A stretch of DNA of 8,281 bases, from assembly GCA_023436825.1 (NCBI GenBank), contig JAEZHS010000604.1:1-8281 (forward strand), in the 5' to 3' direction. The stretch comes from Pseudomonadota bacterium (lineage in GTDB: Bacteria; Pseudomonadota; Alphaproteobacteria; Reyranellales; Reyranellaceae). The notes beneath the pieces were generated by a model. The model made no database searches and was not told the origin of the DNA. It saw only the letters and a list, made by a program, of their open reading frames with translations. Position 1 is the stretch's first letter. Each line of letters starts with the position of its first letter. A program made the position numbers and the translations under genes. Of the stretch, positions 1 through 5,168 are shown piece by piece.

Positions 1-22
1 ATGGAACCGCATGCGGTTCCAT
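1..22. promoter_or_regulatory. Perfect 22-bp palindrome, candidate operator upstream of the Bug receptor gene
   Basis: The left arm ATGGAACCGCA is exactly the reverse complement of the right arm TGCGGTTCCAT, with no spacer. It ends 51 bp before the ATG of the Bug receptor gene, a usual place for a dimeric regulator to bind. The half-site TGGAAC/GTTCCA resembles the TGGAA/TTCCA half-sites of E. coli IclR, though the half-site spacing here is wider (10 bp instead of 5). An RNA hairpin is also possible, but no T-run follows, so an intrinsic terminator of a preceding gene is unlikely. The palindrome touches the window edge and may extend further. Regulator identity is inference. Confidence 0.5.
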
Positions 23-47
23 CTCATCCCATTCCGCTCTAGCCTCA

Positions 48-69
48 CTCCCAAGAAGACCTTGGGAGG
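48..69 (+). promoter_or_regulatory. Hairpin sequestering the Shine-Dalgarno of the Bug receptor gene
   Basis: CTCCCAAG (48-55) pairs perfectly with CTTGGGAG (61-68) around the 5-nt loop AAGAC. The right arm contains most of the ribosome binding site GGGAGG (64-69), which lies 4 nt before the ATG at 74. In mRNA this 8-bp, GC-rich stem would hide the site, so translation could depend on melting, on a bound factor or on transcription-coupled folding. The pairing is directly visible; the regulatory role is inferred. Confidence 0.5.
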
Positions 70-73
70 AAAC

Positions 74-1054
74 ATGAAATTGTTGACGCGTCGCCACGCC
101 GTGGCGCTGGGCATGGCCGCGCCCTTCATCGCAACGCATGCCCGGGCGCAGGCGCCGTGGCCGTCCAAGCCCGTGCGCTTCATCGTGCCTTTCCCGCCCG
201 GCCAGGCGGCCGACATCTTCGCCCGCCTGATGGCCGAGAAGCTGACCGACGTCTGGAAGCAGCAGGTCGTCGTCGAGAACAAGGGCGGCGGCGGTGGGAT
301 TCCCGGTGTCGAGGCCGGCAAAGCGGCGGCCCCGGACGGCTACACCTTCCTGATCGCCACGTCGGGCACGTTCGGCGTCAATCCCAGCCTCTATCCCGAC
401 CTGCCGTACAAGCCGCTGGTCGACTTCAAGCCGGTCACCAACATCATCCGCGGCCCCCTGGTGATCGTGGCCCATCCCAGCTTCCCTGCCAGCACGGTGG
501 CCGAGCTGATCGAGCTCGCCCGCAAGGAGCCCGGCAAGCACTCCTACGCCTCGGCCGGCCCCGGCACGGCGCAGCATCTCAGCATGGAGTTGTTCAAGCT
601 CCAGACGAAGCTCGACATCGTGCACATCCCCTACAAGGGCTCAGGTCCGGCGATGGCCGACCTGCTGGGCGGCCACGTCAAGCTGATGATGGACAGCACC
701 GCCTCGTCGCTGGGCCCGATCCGCGACGGCCGCATCAAGGCGCTGGGCGTGACGACGGCGCGCCGCGCGCCGCTGCTCGACAACGTGCCGCCGATCGGCG
801 AGACCGTGCCCGGCTACGATTCGGCCGGATGGTCCGGCCTGGTGGCGCCGGCAAAAACGCCGGACGAGATCGTCAACAAGGTGAATGCCGATCTTGTTGC
901 GCTGATGCGCGATCCCGCGGTGCTGCGCCAATTCGAGGAGCGCGCGACCCTGGCCGCGCCGACGACCCCGGCGGGGTTCGCCGACTTCATGGCCAAGGAC
1001 ATGGCGACCTGGGCCGAGGTGGTTAAGGCCACCGGCACGAAACCCGGGACCTAG
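74..1054 (+). CDS. Bug/TctC-family (tripartite tricarboxylate transporter) periplasmic substrate-binding protein
   Basis: Periplasmic receptor of 326 aa, the usual family size. The N-terminus is an export signal with a twin-arginine-like TRRHAVAL (residues 5-12), a hydrophobic stretch and a probable cleavage site after RAQA (residue 27). The mature start (WPSKPVRFIVPFPPG, 29-43) is the family hallmark, where the PFxPGG loop helps bind a carboxylate. Here the second Gly is replaced (PPGQAAD). The Gly-rich GGGGGIPG (71-78) and APDGYT (86-91) are also typical. Family members bind organic acids, often through two waters, and may feed TctAB permeases or act as sensors. No TctA or TctB gene is present here, so the receptor is an orphan in this window. 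The ATG at 74 is chosen over an in-frame ATG at 11 because GGGAGG precedes it and the signal peptide starts there; the ATG at 11 lies inside the palindrome. Confidence 0.95.
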   Translation: MKLLTRRHAVALGMAAPFIATHARAQAPWPSKPVRFIVPFPPGQAADIFARLMAEKLTDVWKQQVVVENKGGGGGIPGVEAGKAAAPDGYTFLIATSGTFGVNPSLYPDLPYKPLVDFKPVTNIIRGPLVIVAHPSFPASTVAELIELARKEPGKHSYASAGPGTAQHLSMELFKLQTKLDIVHIPYKGSGPAMADLLGGHVKLMMDSTASSLGPIRDGRIKALGVTTARRAPLLDNVPPIGETVPGYDSAGWSGLVAPAKTPDEIVNKVNADLVALMRDPAVLRQFEERATLAAPTTPAGFADFMAKDMATWAEVVKATGTKPGT

Positions 1055-1079
1055 CGCCGACTATCCCTGGTCGATGAGG

Positions 1080-1092
1080 CGCTCGGGATGAC
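1080..1092 (-). repeat. Copy 1 of a short dispersed repeat (core CGCTCGGGATGAC)
   Basis: This 13-bp core is the exact reverse complement of 1337-1349. The pattern 'TCATCCCGAGCG' is, from general knowledge, a common intergenic repeat core in several high-GC alphaproteobacteria. Sequence just outside both copies is also loosely alike (CCT-TCGA-type residues), suggesting a longer degenerate repeat unit of about 25 bp. Confidence 0.6.
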
Positions 1093-1174
1093 AGCGGGGT
1101 CGGCGGGATTTTGGTTGATGTGAGGCCGACGAGAATGCCAGCACTGCTGGCACCGATGCTCGACCGGGAGCAGT

Positions 1175-1204
1175 TTTTTTGGCGCTCTACGGTCCGCCAA
1201 AAAA
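1175..1204. repeat. AT-rich perfect inverted repeat (10-bp arms, 10-bp spacer)
   Basis: TTTTTTGGCG (1175-1184) and CGCCAAAAAA (1195-1204) are perfect inverted arms around CTCTACGGTC. On either strand the T-run comes before the stem, the wrong order for an intrinsic terminator. It lies 12 bp upstream of the -35 box of the promoter at 1217-1245, so an operator or upstream activator site is a reasonable reading. Alternatively it is part of a small repeat element. Confidence 0.55.
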
Positions 1205-1216
1205 CAAGAACCGAAG

Positions 1217-1245
1217 TTGACACTATAAATCACCTGAGTTATATT
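1217..1245 (+). promoter_or_regulatory. Near-consensus sigma70 promoter with no gene directly downstream
   Basis: TTGACA (1217-1222) is followed after exactly 17 bp by TATATT (1240-1245), close to the TTGACA-N17-TATAAT consensus and unusually good for a high-GC genome. Transcription would begin near 1252 and run rightward, where there is no sense gene for more than 1.8 kb. The transcript would be a small RNA or would read antisense into the DUF6644/DUF6152 genes. Match quality is seen directly; activity is inferred. Confidence 0.5.
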
Positions 1246-1336
1246 AACCTCGCGCTCGCCTCCCGGCGGCTCCGCTCTATGCATCGTTCATCCGATACCA
1301 TCGCCCGGGCGGCAGCCCTGCCAGGTCCAGGTTTCC

Positions 1337-1378
1337 GTCATCCCGAGCGACGTTCGAAGGGCAGTTCGGTCGGGATGA
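1337..1378 (+). repeat. Copy 2 of the dispersed repeat, forming a hairpin with a third partial copy
   Basis: GTCATCCCGAGCG at 1337-1349 is the inverse of copy 1. A partial inverse copy, TCGGGATGA at 1370-1378, pairs perfectly with TCATCCCGA at 1338-1346 (9 bp, 23-nt loop). This is the layout of small palindromic intergenic repeats. Translation through the unit gives the 'HPERRSKG'-type peptide often mis-annotated as protein. Confidence 0.6.
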
Positions 1379-1391
1379 GTGAAAACGGCCA

Positions 1392-1474
1392 GCTAAACTA
1401 GCGAAATTCAAAAATGCCGAAGATTCAATGGCTTGACCGGAGTTGGGGAGCCTAGCCAAATCCAGCGAAATTCA
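1392..1474. repeat. Pair of short imperfect direct repeats
   Basis: AGCGAAATTCA occurs at 1400-1410 and again at 1464-1474. The preceding bases are also alike: GCTAAACT at 1392-1399 against GCCAAATCC at 1455-1463. Each unit is about 19-20 bp. No function is evident. Confidence 0.45.
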
Positions 1475-1481
1475 CGCACAC

Positions 1482-1539
1482 CAGTGGTTCGGGCAAGGCA
1501 CGCCTGCGTTCGAGCGGGGCCGATCCGTCAGAACCACTG
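1482..1539 (-). other. Long-loop stem just 3' of the DUF6644-like gene
   Basis: CAGTGGTTC (1482-1490) and GAACCACTG (1531-1539) are perfect 9-bp inverted arms, extendable with one bulge, around a 40-nt loop. The structure begins 10 bp beyond the TAG stop of the minus-strand gene. It could stabilise the 3' end of that mRNA or mark Rho-dependent termination. No T-run follows on the minus strand, so it is not a classical intrinsic terminator. Confidence 0.35.
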
Positions 1540-1549
1540 TGACGATGCG

Positions 1550-2020
1550 CTAGAGGAAGCCGATCCATCGGCCGGCAACCAGCACGGCGAGCCAGAGGAC
1601 GGCCGAGCAGCACGCGACCATGCGGACGCTCGGGTGGACTGTCCCGCCGTCGAGTGCGAGGCGAAAGTGCCGATTGCGGTGCTGCACGGCGATGTTGACG
1701 AGGCCCAGCGCGAGCAGCGCCATCTTCCAGAGGAACGCGGTGTTCTCGAGATACTCGCGCGGCTTCACGGAGAAGAGCCACAGCCCGGTGACGATCGCGA
1801 GCGCAAGTCCGACCGCCGCGCTGCGCGATAGGAATGGCGCGATTACGGCCAGCGGCACGCCGCGAATGAGTCCGGCCAACCGCAGGTCGAGCGGCAGGAT
1901 GCCGCCGATCAGCAGGCCGATGCTCGCGATATGCACGGCATTGACGAACAGGTAGCTCGTGCCCGAGCGCTGCAGCAGGACGGCGCCCGGCCAGGCGCCG
2001 ATCCAGTCGACGACCGTCAT
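1550..2020 (-). CDS. Small four-helix integral membrane protein, DUF6644-like
   Basis: A 156-aa inner-membrane protein with four predicted hydrophobic helices at about residues 24-47, 57-84, 96-113 and 133-152. Histidines lie in the first helix (H30) and just after the third (H114, H118), positions that could hold heme or metal, but this is speculation. The family is recalled as DUF6644, a group of small bacterial membrane proteins often encoded beside DUF6152 proteins, as here. The function is unknown. The ATG at 2020 lies 14 nt after the stop of the upstream gene with no strong Shine-Dalgarno, so translational coupling is likely. The alternative, a CopD/DUF2214-like membrane domain, cannot be excluded by eye. 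Confidence 0.78.
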   Translation of the reverse strand: MTVVDWIGAWPGAVLLQRSGTSYLFVNAVHIASIGLLIGGILPLDLRLAGLIRGVPLAVIAPFLSRSAAVGLALAIVTGLWLFSVKPREYLENTAFLWKMALLALGLVNIAVQHRNRHFRLALDGGTVHPSVRMVACCSAVLWLAVLVAGRWIGFL

Positions 2021-2034
2021 CTACGGCGCCACGT

Positions 2035-2430
2035 TCAGTTCGTCTTGATGCGCTCGGGATAGAGATCGTAGGTCCTGCCGGCGACGGTGAGGCGCACCGC
2101 CTTCATCCAGAGCTGGCTCTTGTCCTTGGATCGGTTGCCCAGCACGATGACGGCGTCGCCCGGCTTGGCCGACGCGGCGGTGAAGCCCGCCCGTTCGGTC
2201 TGGTTGGGGTTGGCGAGATCGATCAGCCACTGCTTGCCGTCGGCCGCCGTCACCTGCAGCGACGGATGCGGCGGCGCCATCGACACCGATTTGACGGTGC
2301 CCGAAAGCTCGCTCTGCTGATCCTCGGCCCAGTTCCAGCCGTGGTGGGCGAGCGCCGGCAGGCTGGTTGCCGCAGCGGCGCCGGCGATGGCAAGCTCGAG
2401 GGCGCGGCGGCGGCTCAATCGGATATGCAT
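2035..2430 (-). CDS. Exported DUF6152-family small protein
   Basis: A 131-aa protein with a signal peptide carrying three arginines (RRR, residues 7-9), an Ala-rich hydrophobic core (11-25) and a probable cut after ALA at 28, so the mature protein begins HHGW. The double-Arg start suggests Tat export, although Sec is possible. The rest looks like a small beta-barrel: ELSGTVKSVS (41-50), PPHPSLQV (53-60), GKQWLIDLANPNQ (65-77), and a GDAVIVLG turn (91-98). The AHHGW start, the 'xPHP' and the 'ANPNQ..RAG' pattern match DUF6152 as I recall it. The biochemical role is unknown; the paired histidines at the mature N-terminus suggest a metal or cofactor ligand (inference). The Shine-Dalgarno GGGAGGA (2435-2441, read on the minus strand) is 4 nt from the ATG. 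It is 70 bp after the SNase-like gene and 14 bp before the DUF6644-like gene. Confidence 0.85.
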   Translation of the reverse strand: MHIRLSRRRALELAIAGAAAATSLPALAHHGWNWAEDQQSELSGTVKSVSMAPPHPSLQVTAADGKQWLIDLANPNQTERAGFTAASAKPGDAVIVLGNRSKDKSQLWMKAVRLTVAGRTYDLYPERIKTN

Positions 2431-2500
2431 CAGGTCCTCCCGGGCGGAAGCGGCGCCAATGATCGTCGTGTCCTAAGGCCTTGTCGAGGCGATCGATGCT

Positions 2501-3001
2501 CTACTGACCGCTTCTGTCGCGCTGCTGCGTCCGCCACTCCGACGGCGGTACGCAACGATGGCCGTGCACACCGGCCTTTCGGATTGCCGCCTCGCGCTCT
2601 TCGGGCGCGTATCGATCGCGATACCGCCCGGACGACCATGCCCACCCTGCCGAGACCATCATCGCCTGCAGGTCGTCATCGCCGACAAAGCACTGCGCCA
2701 CCGGCCGATTGCTGCGGGTGTCGACGTCCACCTGCTTGCAGTTCACCGGACGGCCCGCGATGAACTCCTCGAGCGCCTTCTTGGCGAGCGGTCCAGGATG
2801 CCATTGGCCATCGTCGCAGGTCTGCTCCTTGCCGGGCGCGTCGATCGCGAACAGGCGCACGACCTGGGAGCCGAACCGCACGGTATTGCCATCGACGACC
2901 TGAAACCGCGGCTTCGAAATCGGCCTGACCTTCGTGTCGTCATCCGTCTGGGCGACGGCGGCCAACGGCAAAAGGCAGGCAAGTAAAATTAGGCGCCACA
3001 T
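2501..3001 (-). CDS. Secreted SNase-fold (thermonuclease family) protein with altered active-site positions
   Basis: 166 aa with a short signal peptide (MWRLILLACLLPLAAVAQ), then an SNase-like OB-fold: VVDGNTVRF (35-43), VRLFAIDAPGKEQTC (48-62), GPLAKKALEEFIAG (70-83), NRPVAQCF (98-105), LQAMMVSAGWAW (111-122) and a C-terminal RYAPEEREAA helix (130-139). Family members cut DNA or RNA using Ca2+. Set against staphylococcal nuclease, Arg35, Asp40 and Arg87 appear kept (R49, D54, R99). Asp21 is replaced by N39, and the general-base Glu43 position is G57, with a Glu two residues later (E59). Activity may therefore be weak, changed or lost. C62, C88, C104 and C150 could form disulfides outside the cytoplasm. 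ATG 3001 is chosen because the signal peptide starts there. An in-frame GTG at 3019 would add six residues; neither start has a good Shine-Dalgarno. Confidence 0.87.
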   Translation of the reverse strand: MWRLILLACLLPLAAVAQTDDDTKVRPISKPRFQVVDGNTVRFGSQVVRLFAIDAPGKEQTCDDGQWHPGPLAKKALEEFIAGRPVNCKQVDVDTRSNRPVAQCFVGDDDLQAMMVSAGWAWSSGRYRDRYAPEEREAAIRKAGVHGHRCVPPSEWRTQQRDRSGQ

Positions 3002-3008
3002 GGATGTG

Positions 3009-3125
3009 CTATTTTGCACGCCCCGGCTTGGCGAGGAAGGACTTGCCGATGGCGCGTTTCGACACGATGTCGTTGAGCATCGGCGCGTCGAAGGTTAGAG
3101 GAAGCGCTGCCCCCCGAAGCTTCTA
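3009..3125 (-). pseudogene. Possible 3' remnant of a lost gene (about 35 codons open, or a 23-aa ORF)
   Basis: On the minus strand, in the gap upstream of the SNase-like gene, a frame is open from an in-frame TAG (3123-3125) to a TAG at 3009-3011. It reads a plausible basic, helical C-terminus (…FDAPMLNDIVSKRAIGK followed by SFLAKPGRAK). The only ATG gives 23 aa (3009-3080), with no recognisable Shine-Dalgarno. Codons are mostly G/C-ending, like real genes nearby. It ends 7 nt before the ATG of the SNase-like gene, as an upstream operon partner would. I do not recognise the family. It may equally be chance. Confidence 0.25.
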
Positions 3126-3137
3126 GGTAATGCAAGG

Positions 3138-3830
3138 ATGGCTGACGCATATTCCGACGGACCACCGCGACCGCCGACTTTCGTGCAGATTCGCCCGCCG
3201 GCGGCGCCCGCCAGCGCGCGTCGCAAGCTCGGCATCCTGGGCCTCGGTCTTGCGCTCGTAGTGGCTGTCGGCTGGGCCGCCTACCGAGTGGCCGACCAGC
3301 CGGCTGCAACTGCAACTGCGGTGACGCAGGCGGCTCCGGCCGTTACCGCCGCTCCGGCTCCGCAACAGGCGCCCGTGGACCTGTACGCCGAACTGGCCCG
3401 GCAAGCCGTCGATGCCGCCGTTTCCGAGCCGCCGTGGAGTCGAGAGTCGCTGATGGACCGGGTGTCGCCGTTCGATCCGTCCGTTACCGCTCGCGCGCCG
3501 TCCGATGCGCCGCCGGCCGATAGCGGCAATGCGACGGAGGCCGGATCATTCGAGATAGCGGTGCAGCTCGGCAAGGGAGAGACGATCGGAAGTGCATTGA
3601 AGAAGCGCGGCATCTCGGCAGACACGATCGCCGATGTCATTTCTGCGCTGGCGCCTCATGTGAAGCTCAAGCGGCTGCCGGTCGGCCTGGACATGACGGT
3701 ACAGATCCGACCGCCGGCCGAGGAGGGCACCCAGCCGATCCTGCAGGCGCTCACACTCCATCCCGAGGGTCGCCGGGAGATCAAGGTCGAGCGGAATGGC
3801 GCGGGCAACTACGCCGTGGAACGGCAGTAG
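3138..3830 (+). CDS. Single-pass membrane protein with a LysM/OapA-like domain (M23-peptidase N-domain without the peptidase)
   Basis: 230 aa. A Pro-rich cytoplasmic start (1-29) leads to one membrane helix (about 31-50), an Ala/Pro-rich linker (55-78), a variable region and a compact C-terminal domain (about 138-227). That domain (VQLGKGETIGSALKKRGIS, then LAPHVKLKRLPVGLDMTVQI, then LTLHPEGRREIKVERN) resembles the LysM-like/OapA-like module that precedes the catalytic domain of proteobacterial M23 endopeptidases acting on cell-wall crosslinks. In those proteins the chain continues into the HxxxD/HxH metallopeptidase domain. Here it stops right after the module, and dinB follows 13 bp later on the other strand. 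It could be a truncated peptidase or a dedicated wall-binding or regulatory protein. The start ATG has only a weak upstream AGG (3125-3127) and an abutting AAGG. Confidence 0.75.
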   Translation: MADAYSDGPPRPPTFVQIRPPAAPASARRKLGILGLGLALVVAVGWAAYRVADQPAATATAVTQAAPAVTAAPAPQQAPVDLYAELARQAVDAAVSEPPWSRESLMDRVSPFDPSVTARAPSDAPPADSGNATEAGSFEIAVQLGKGETIGSALKKRGISADTIADVISALAPHVKLKRLPVGLDMTVQIRPPAEEGTQPILQALTLHPEGRREIKVERNGAGNYAVERQ

Positions 3831-3843
3831 CGACAGCCAGGTC

Positions 3844-5088
3844 TCACAGCTCCTTCTCGGCGAGCTCGCGGAACTCGTCAGGAACGGAGCGGAAAGGCCC
3901 GAACACCACCGAGCCGTAGGCGATCGAGGCCCAGCCGAAGCGGTCGCGGATGCGATCCACCGCGCGATCGGCCGAATGACGCGCCAGCCCCCGCCGCGTG
4001 CCGGCGCGGCGTTCCTCGTGTCTCGCGCCGAGTGAGAATTCCAGTTGCAGCCTGGGGTGCTTTTCCAGGTGCGACACCGAGATCGCGACCAGCGAGATGT
4101 GCCTCTCCTGCGGATGGTCCGCCAGCGCTGCGCGCACCAGTTCCTCGGCGATCTCGGTCAGGCTCGCCGTCGCCGCGATCGGCGCATCGAGCGTCAGCGA
4201 GCGCGTCACGCTGCGCAGGTCAGCGAAGCGCACGCGTACCGTCACGGTCCGGCCAGCCAGCGACTTGGCGCGCAGCCGCGTGCCGATGCGGTCGGCGAGA
4301 TGGGCGAGTGCAGGCCGATAGACGTGCGCGGCGGCGGGCTTGCGGCCCAATGCCGACTGAGCGCCCGCCGACTGCGCGCGATGGTGCGTCCTGATCTCGC
4401 GCGGATCGCGATTCCACGCCAGCGCCAGAAGCTTCTCGCCCGCCGCCGGGCCCAGCAGGCGATCGAGGGCGTGCGGCGAGGTGTTGGCCAGCTGGCCGAT
4501 CGTCAGCACACCGCGTTCGGCCAGGCGCTGCCGCGTGACCGGGCCCACGCCCCACATCAACTCGACCGGCAGGCCGTGCAGGAAGGCCAGCTCCTTCTCG
4601 GGATCGACGACGACCAGGCCGTCGGGCTTGGCGACCTGCGAGGCGATCTTGGCCAGATGCTTGGTGCGCGCCACGCCGACCGAGATCGGCAGGCCAAGCT
4701 CGCTCTTCACGCGATGCCGGATCTTTTGGGCGATCTCGGCCGGCGAGCCGAAGAGATGTGTGCAGCCCACGACGTCGGCGAAGGCCTCGTCGATCGAGAT
4801 GCGCTCGACCAATGGCGTGAAGTCGTCCAGGACCTTCATCGCCGCATCGCCCAGCCGCTGGTACTCCTTGAAGCGACCGCCGACGAAAATCAGGTGCGGA
4901 CAGAGCTCGCGCGCCCGGCGGCCGGGCATGCCGCCTTTCACCCCGAATGCTTTCGCCTCGTAGGAGGCGGCCAGCACCACGCCGCCGCCAACCGCGATCG
5001 GCTTGCCGCGCAGGGATGGATCGATGAGCTGCTCGACCGAGGCATAGAAGGCGTCCAGGTCGGCATGGAGGATCGTGGCGGCCGGCAT
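3844..5088 (-). CDS. dinB: DNA polymerase IV (Y-family translesion polymerase DinB)
   Basis: 414 aa. The enzyme copies past damaged bases at stalled forks, with low fidelity and no proofreading. The palm begins with HADLDAFYASVE (8-19); D10 and the D100/E101 pair in SIDEA are the metal-binding carboxylates, and Y15 sits at the steric-gate position. SYEAKAFGVKGGMPG (42-56) is the fingers signature. A helix-hairpin-helix follows (LPVELMWGVGPVTRQRLAERG, about 183-203), then the little-finger domain (about 240-345). LQLEF near residue 346 may be the degenerate beta-clamp-binding motif. The tail of about 65 residues beyond it is longer than in E. coli Pol IV. The open frame extends to 5295, but the ATG at 5088 is preferred: it has AAGGGAGG (5097-5104, minus strand) 8 nt upstream and directly follows a LexA-box promoter. 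The stop is 13 bp from that of the convergent OapA-like gene. Confidence 0.97.
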   Translation of the reverse strand: MPAATILHADLDAFYASVEQLIDPSLRGKPIAVGGGVVLAASYEAKAFGVKGGMPGRRARELCPHLIFVGGRFKEYQRLGDAAMKVLDDFTPLVERISIDEAFADVVGCTHLFGSPAEIAQKIRHRVKSELGLPISVGVARTKHLAKIASQVAKPDGLVVVDPEKELAFLHGLPVELMWGVGPVTRQRLAERGVLTIGQLANTSPHALDRLLGPAAGEKLLALAWNRDPREIRTHHRAQSAGAQSALGRKPAAAHVYRPALAHLADRIGTRLRAKSLAGRTVTVRVRFADLRSVTRSLTLDAPIAATASLTEIAEELVRAALADHPQERHISLVAISVSHLEKHPRLQLEFSLGARHEERRAGTRRGLARHSADRAVDRIRDRFGWASIAYGSVVFGPFRSVPDEFRELAEKEL

Positions 5089-5110
5089 CGGAAGGGCCTC
5101 CCTTGCATGA

Positions 5111-5125
5111 GAACATAAAGGGAAC
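5111..5125 (-). promoter_or_regulatory. LexA (SOS) box of dinB
   Basis: GAAC-N7-GAAC on the plus strand (5111-5114 and 5122-5125), read as GTTC-N7-GTTC toward dinB. This direct repeat is the known LexA-binding pattern of alphaproteobacteria, unlike the CTGT-N8-ACAG palindrome of gammaproteobacteria. It lies 22 bp upstream of the dinB ATG and overlaps the promoter spacer and -10 region, so bound LexA should block dinB until DNA damage. Confidence 0.85.
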
Positions 5126-5142
5126 AATGGGCCTTCCGTCAA
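5114..5142 (-). promoter_or_regulatory. dinB promoter, overlapping the LexA box
   Basis: On the minus strand, TTGACG (5142-5137) is followed after 17 bp by TTTATG (5119-5114). The -35 is close to consensus, while the -10 is weak. The LexA box covers the end of the spacer and the -10. The start point would fall near 5105, giving a leader of under 20 nt that begins close to the Shine-Dalgarno. Confidence 0.5.
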
Positions 5143-5168
5143 GTGATGTCTGGCGGCTATCGGGGTCG

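Larger units (their letters stand above)
1055..1549. other. Gene-free intergenic region with repeats and an orphan promoter
   Basis: About 495 bp between the Bug gene and the stop of the DUF6644-like gene hold no ORF with convincing protein character. A stretch around 1171-1248 is clearly more AT-rich than the surroundings. The region contains inverted copies of a 13-bp motif (1080-1092 and 1337-1349), an AT-rich inverted repeat (1175-1204), a strong sigma70-like promoter (1217-1245), a short imperfect direct repeat (1392-1410 and 1455-1474) and a long-loop stem (1482-1539). No tRNA cloverleaf was recognised by eye. A small RNA transcribed rightward is possible, but I see no terminator with a T-run. 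Confidence 0.7.

Noticed and set aside
1175..1204. Intrinsic terminator for the Bug receptor gene
   Set aside because: The T-run precedes the stem and the A-run follows it on both strands, the reverse of what a terminator needs.
1051..1284. Minus-strand 77-aa ORF
   Set aside because: It overlaps the end of the Bug gene and the AT-rich repeat, and shows no domain character or Shine-Dalgarno.
1111..1401. Plus-strand 96-aa ORF
   Set aside because: It has no recognisable domain or good ribosome binding site. It runs through the promoter and the dispersed repeat, whose translation gives the well-known spurious 'HPERRSKG' peptide.
1482..1539. tRNA-like element (TTCGA and GGTTC motifs near paired arms)
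   Set aside because: No acceptor, D-arm or anticodon arrangement can be drawn, and the arms enclose only 40 nt.
4045..5118. Plus-strand 357-aa ORF
   Set aside because: It lies opposite dinB, which has every catalytic motif. The translation is Arg/Gln/Ala-rich low-information sequence typical of high-GC shadow frames.
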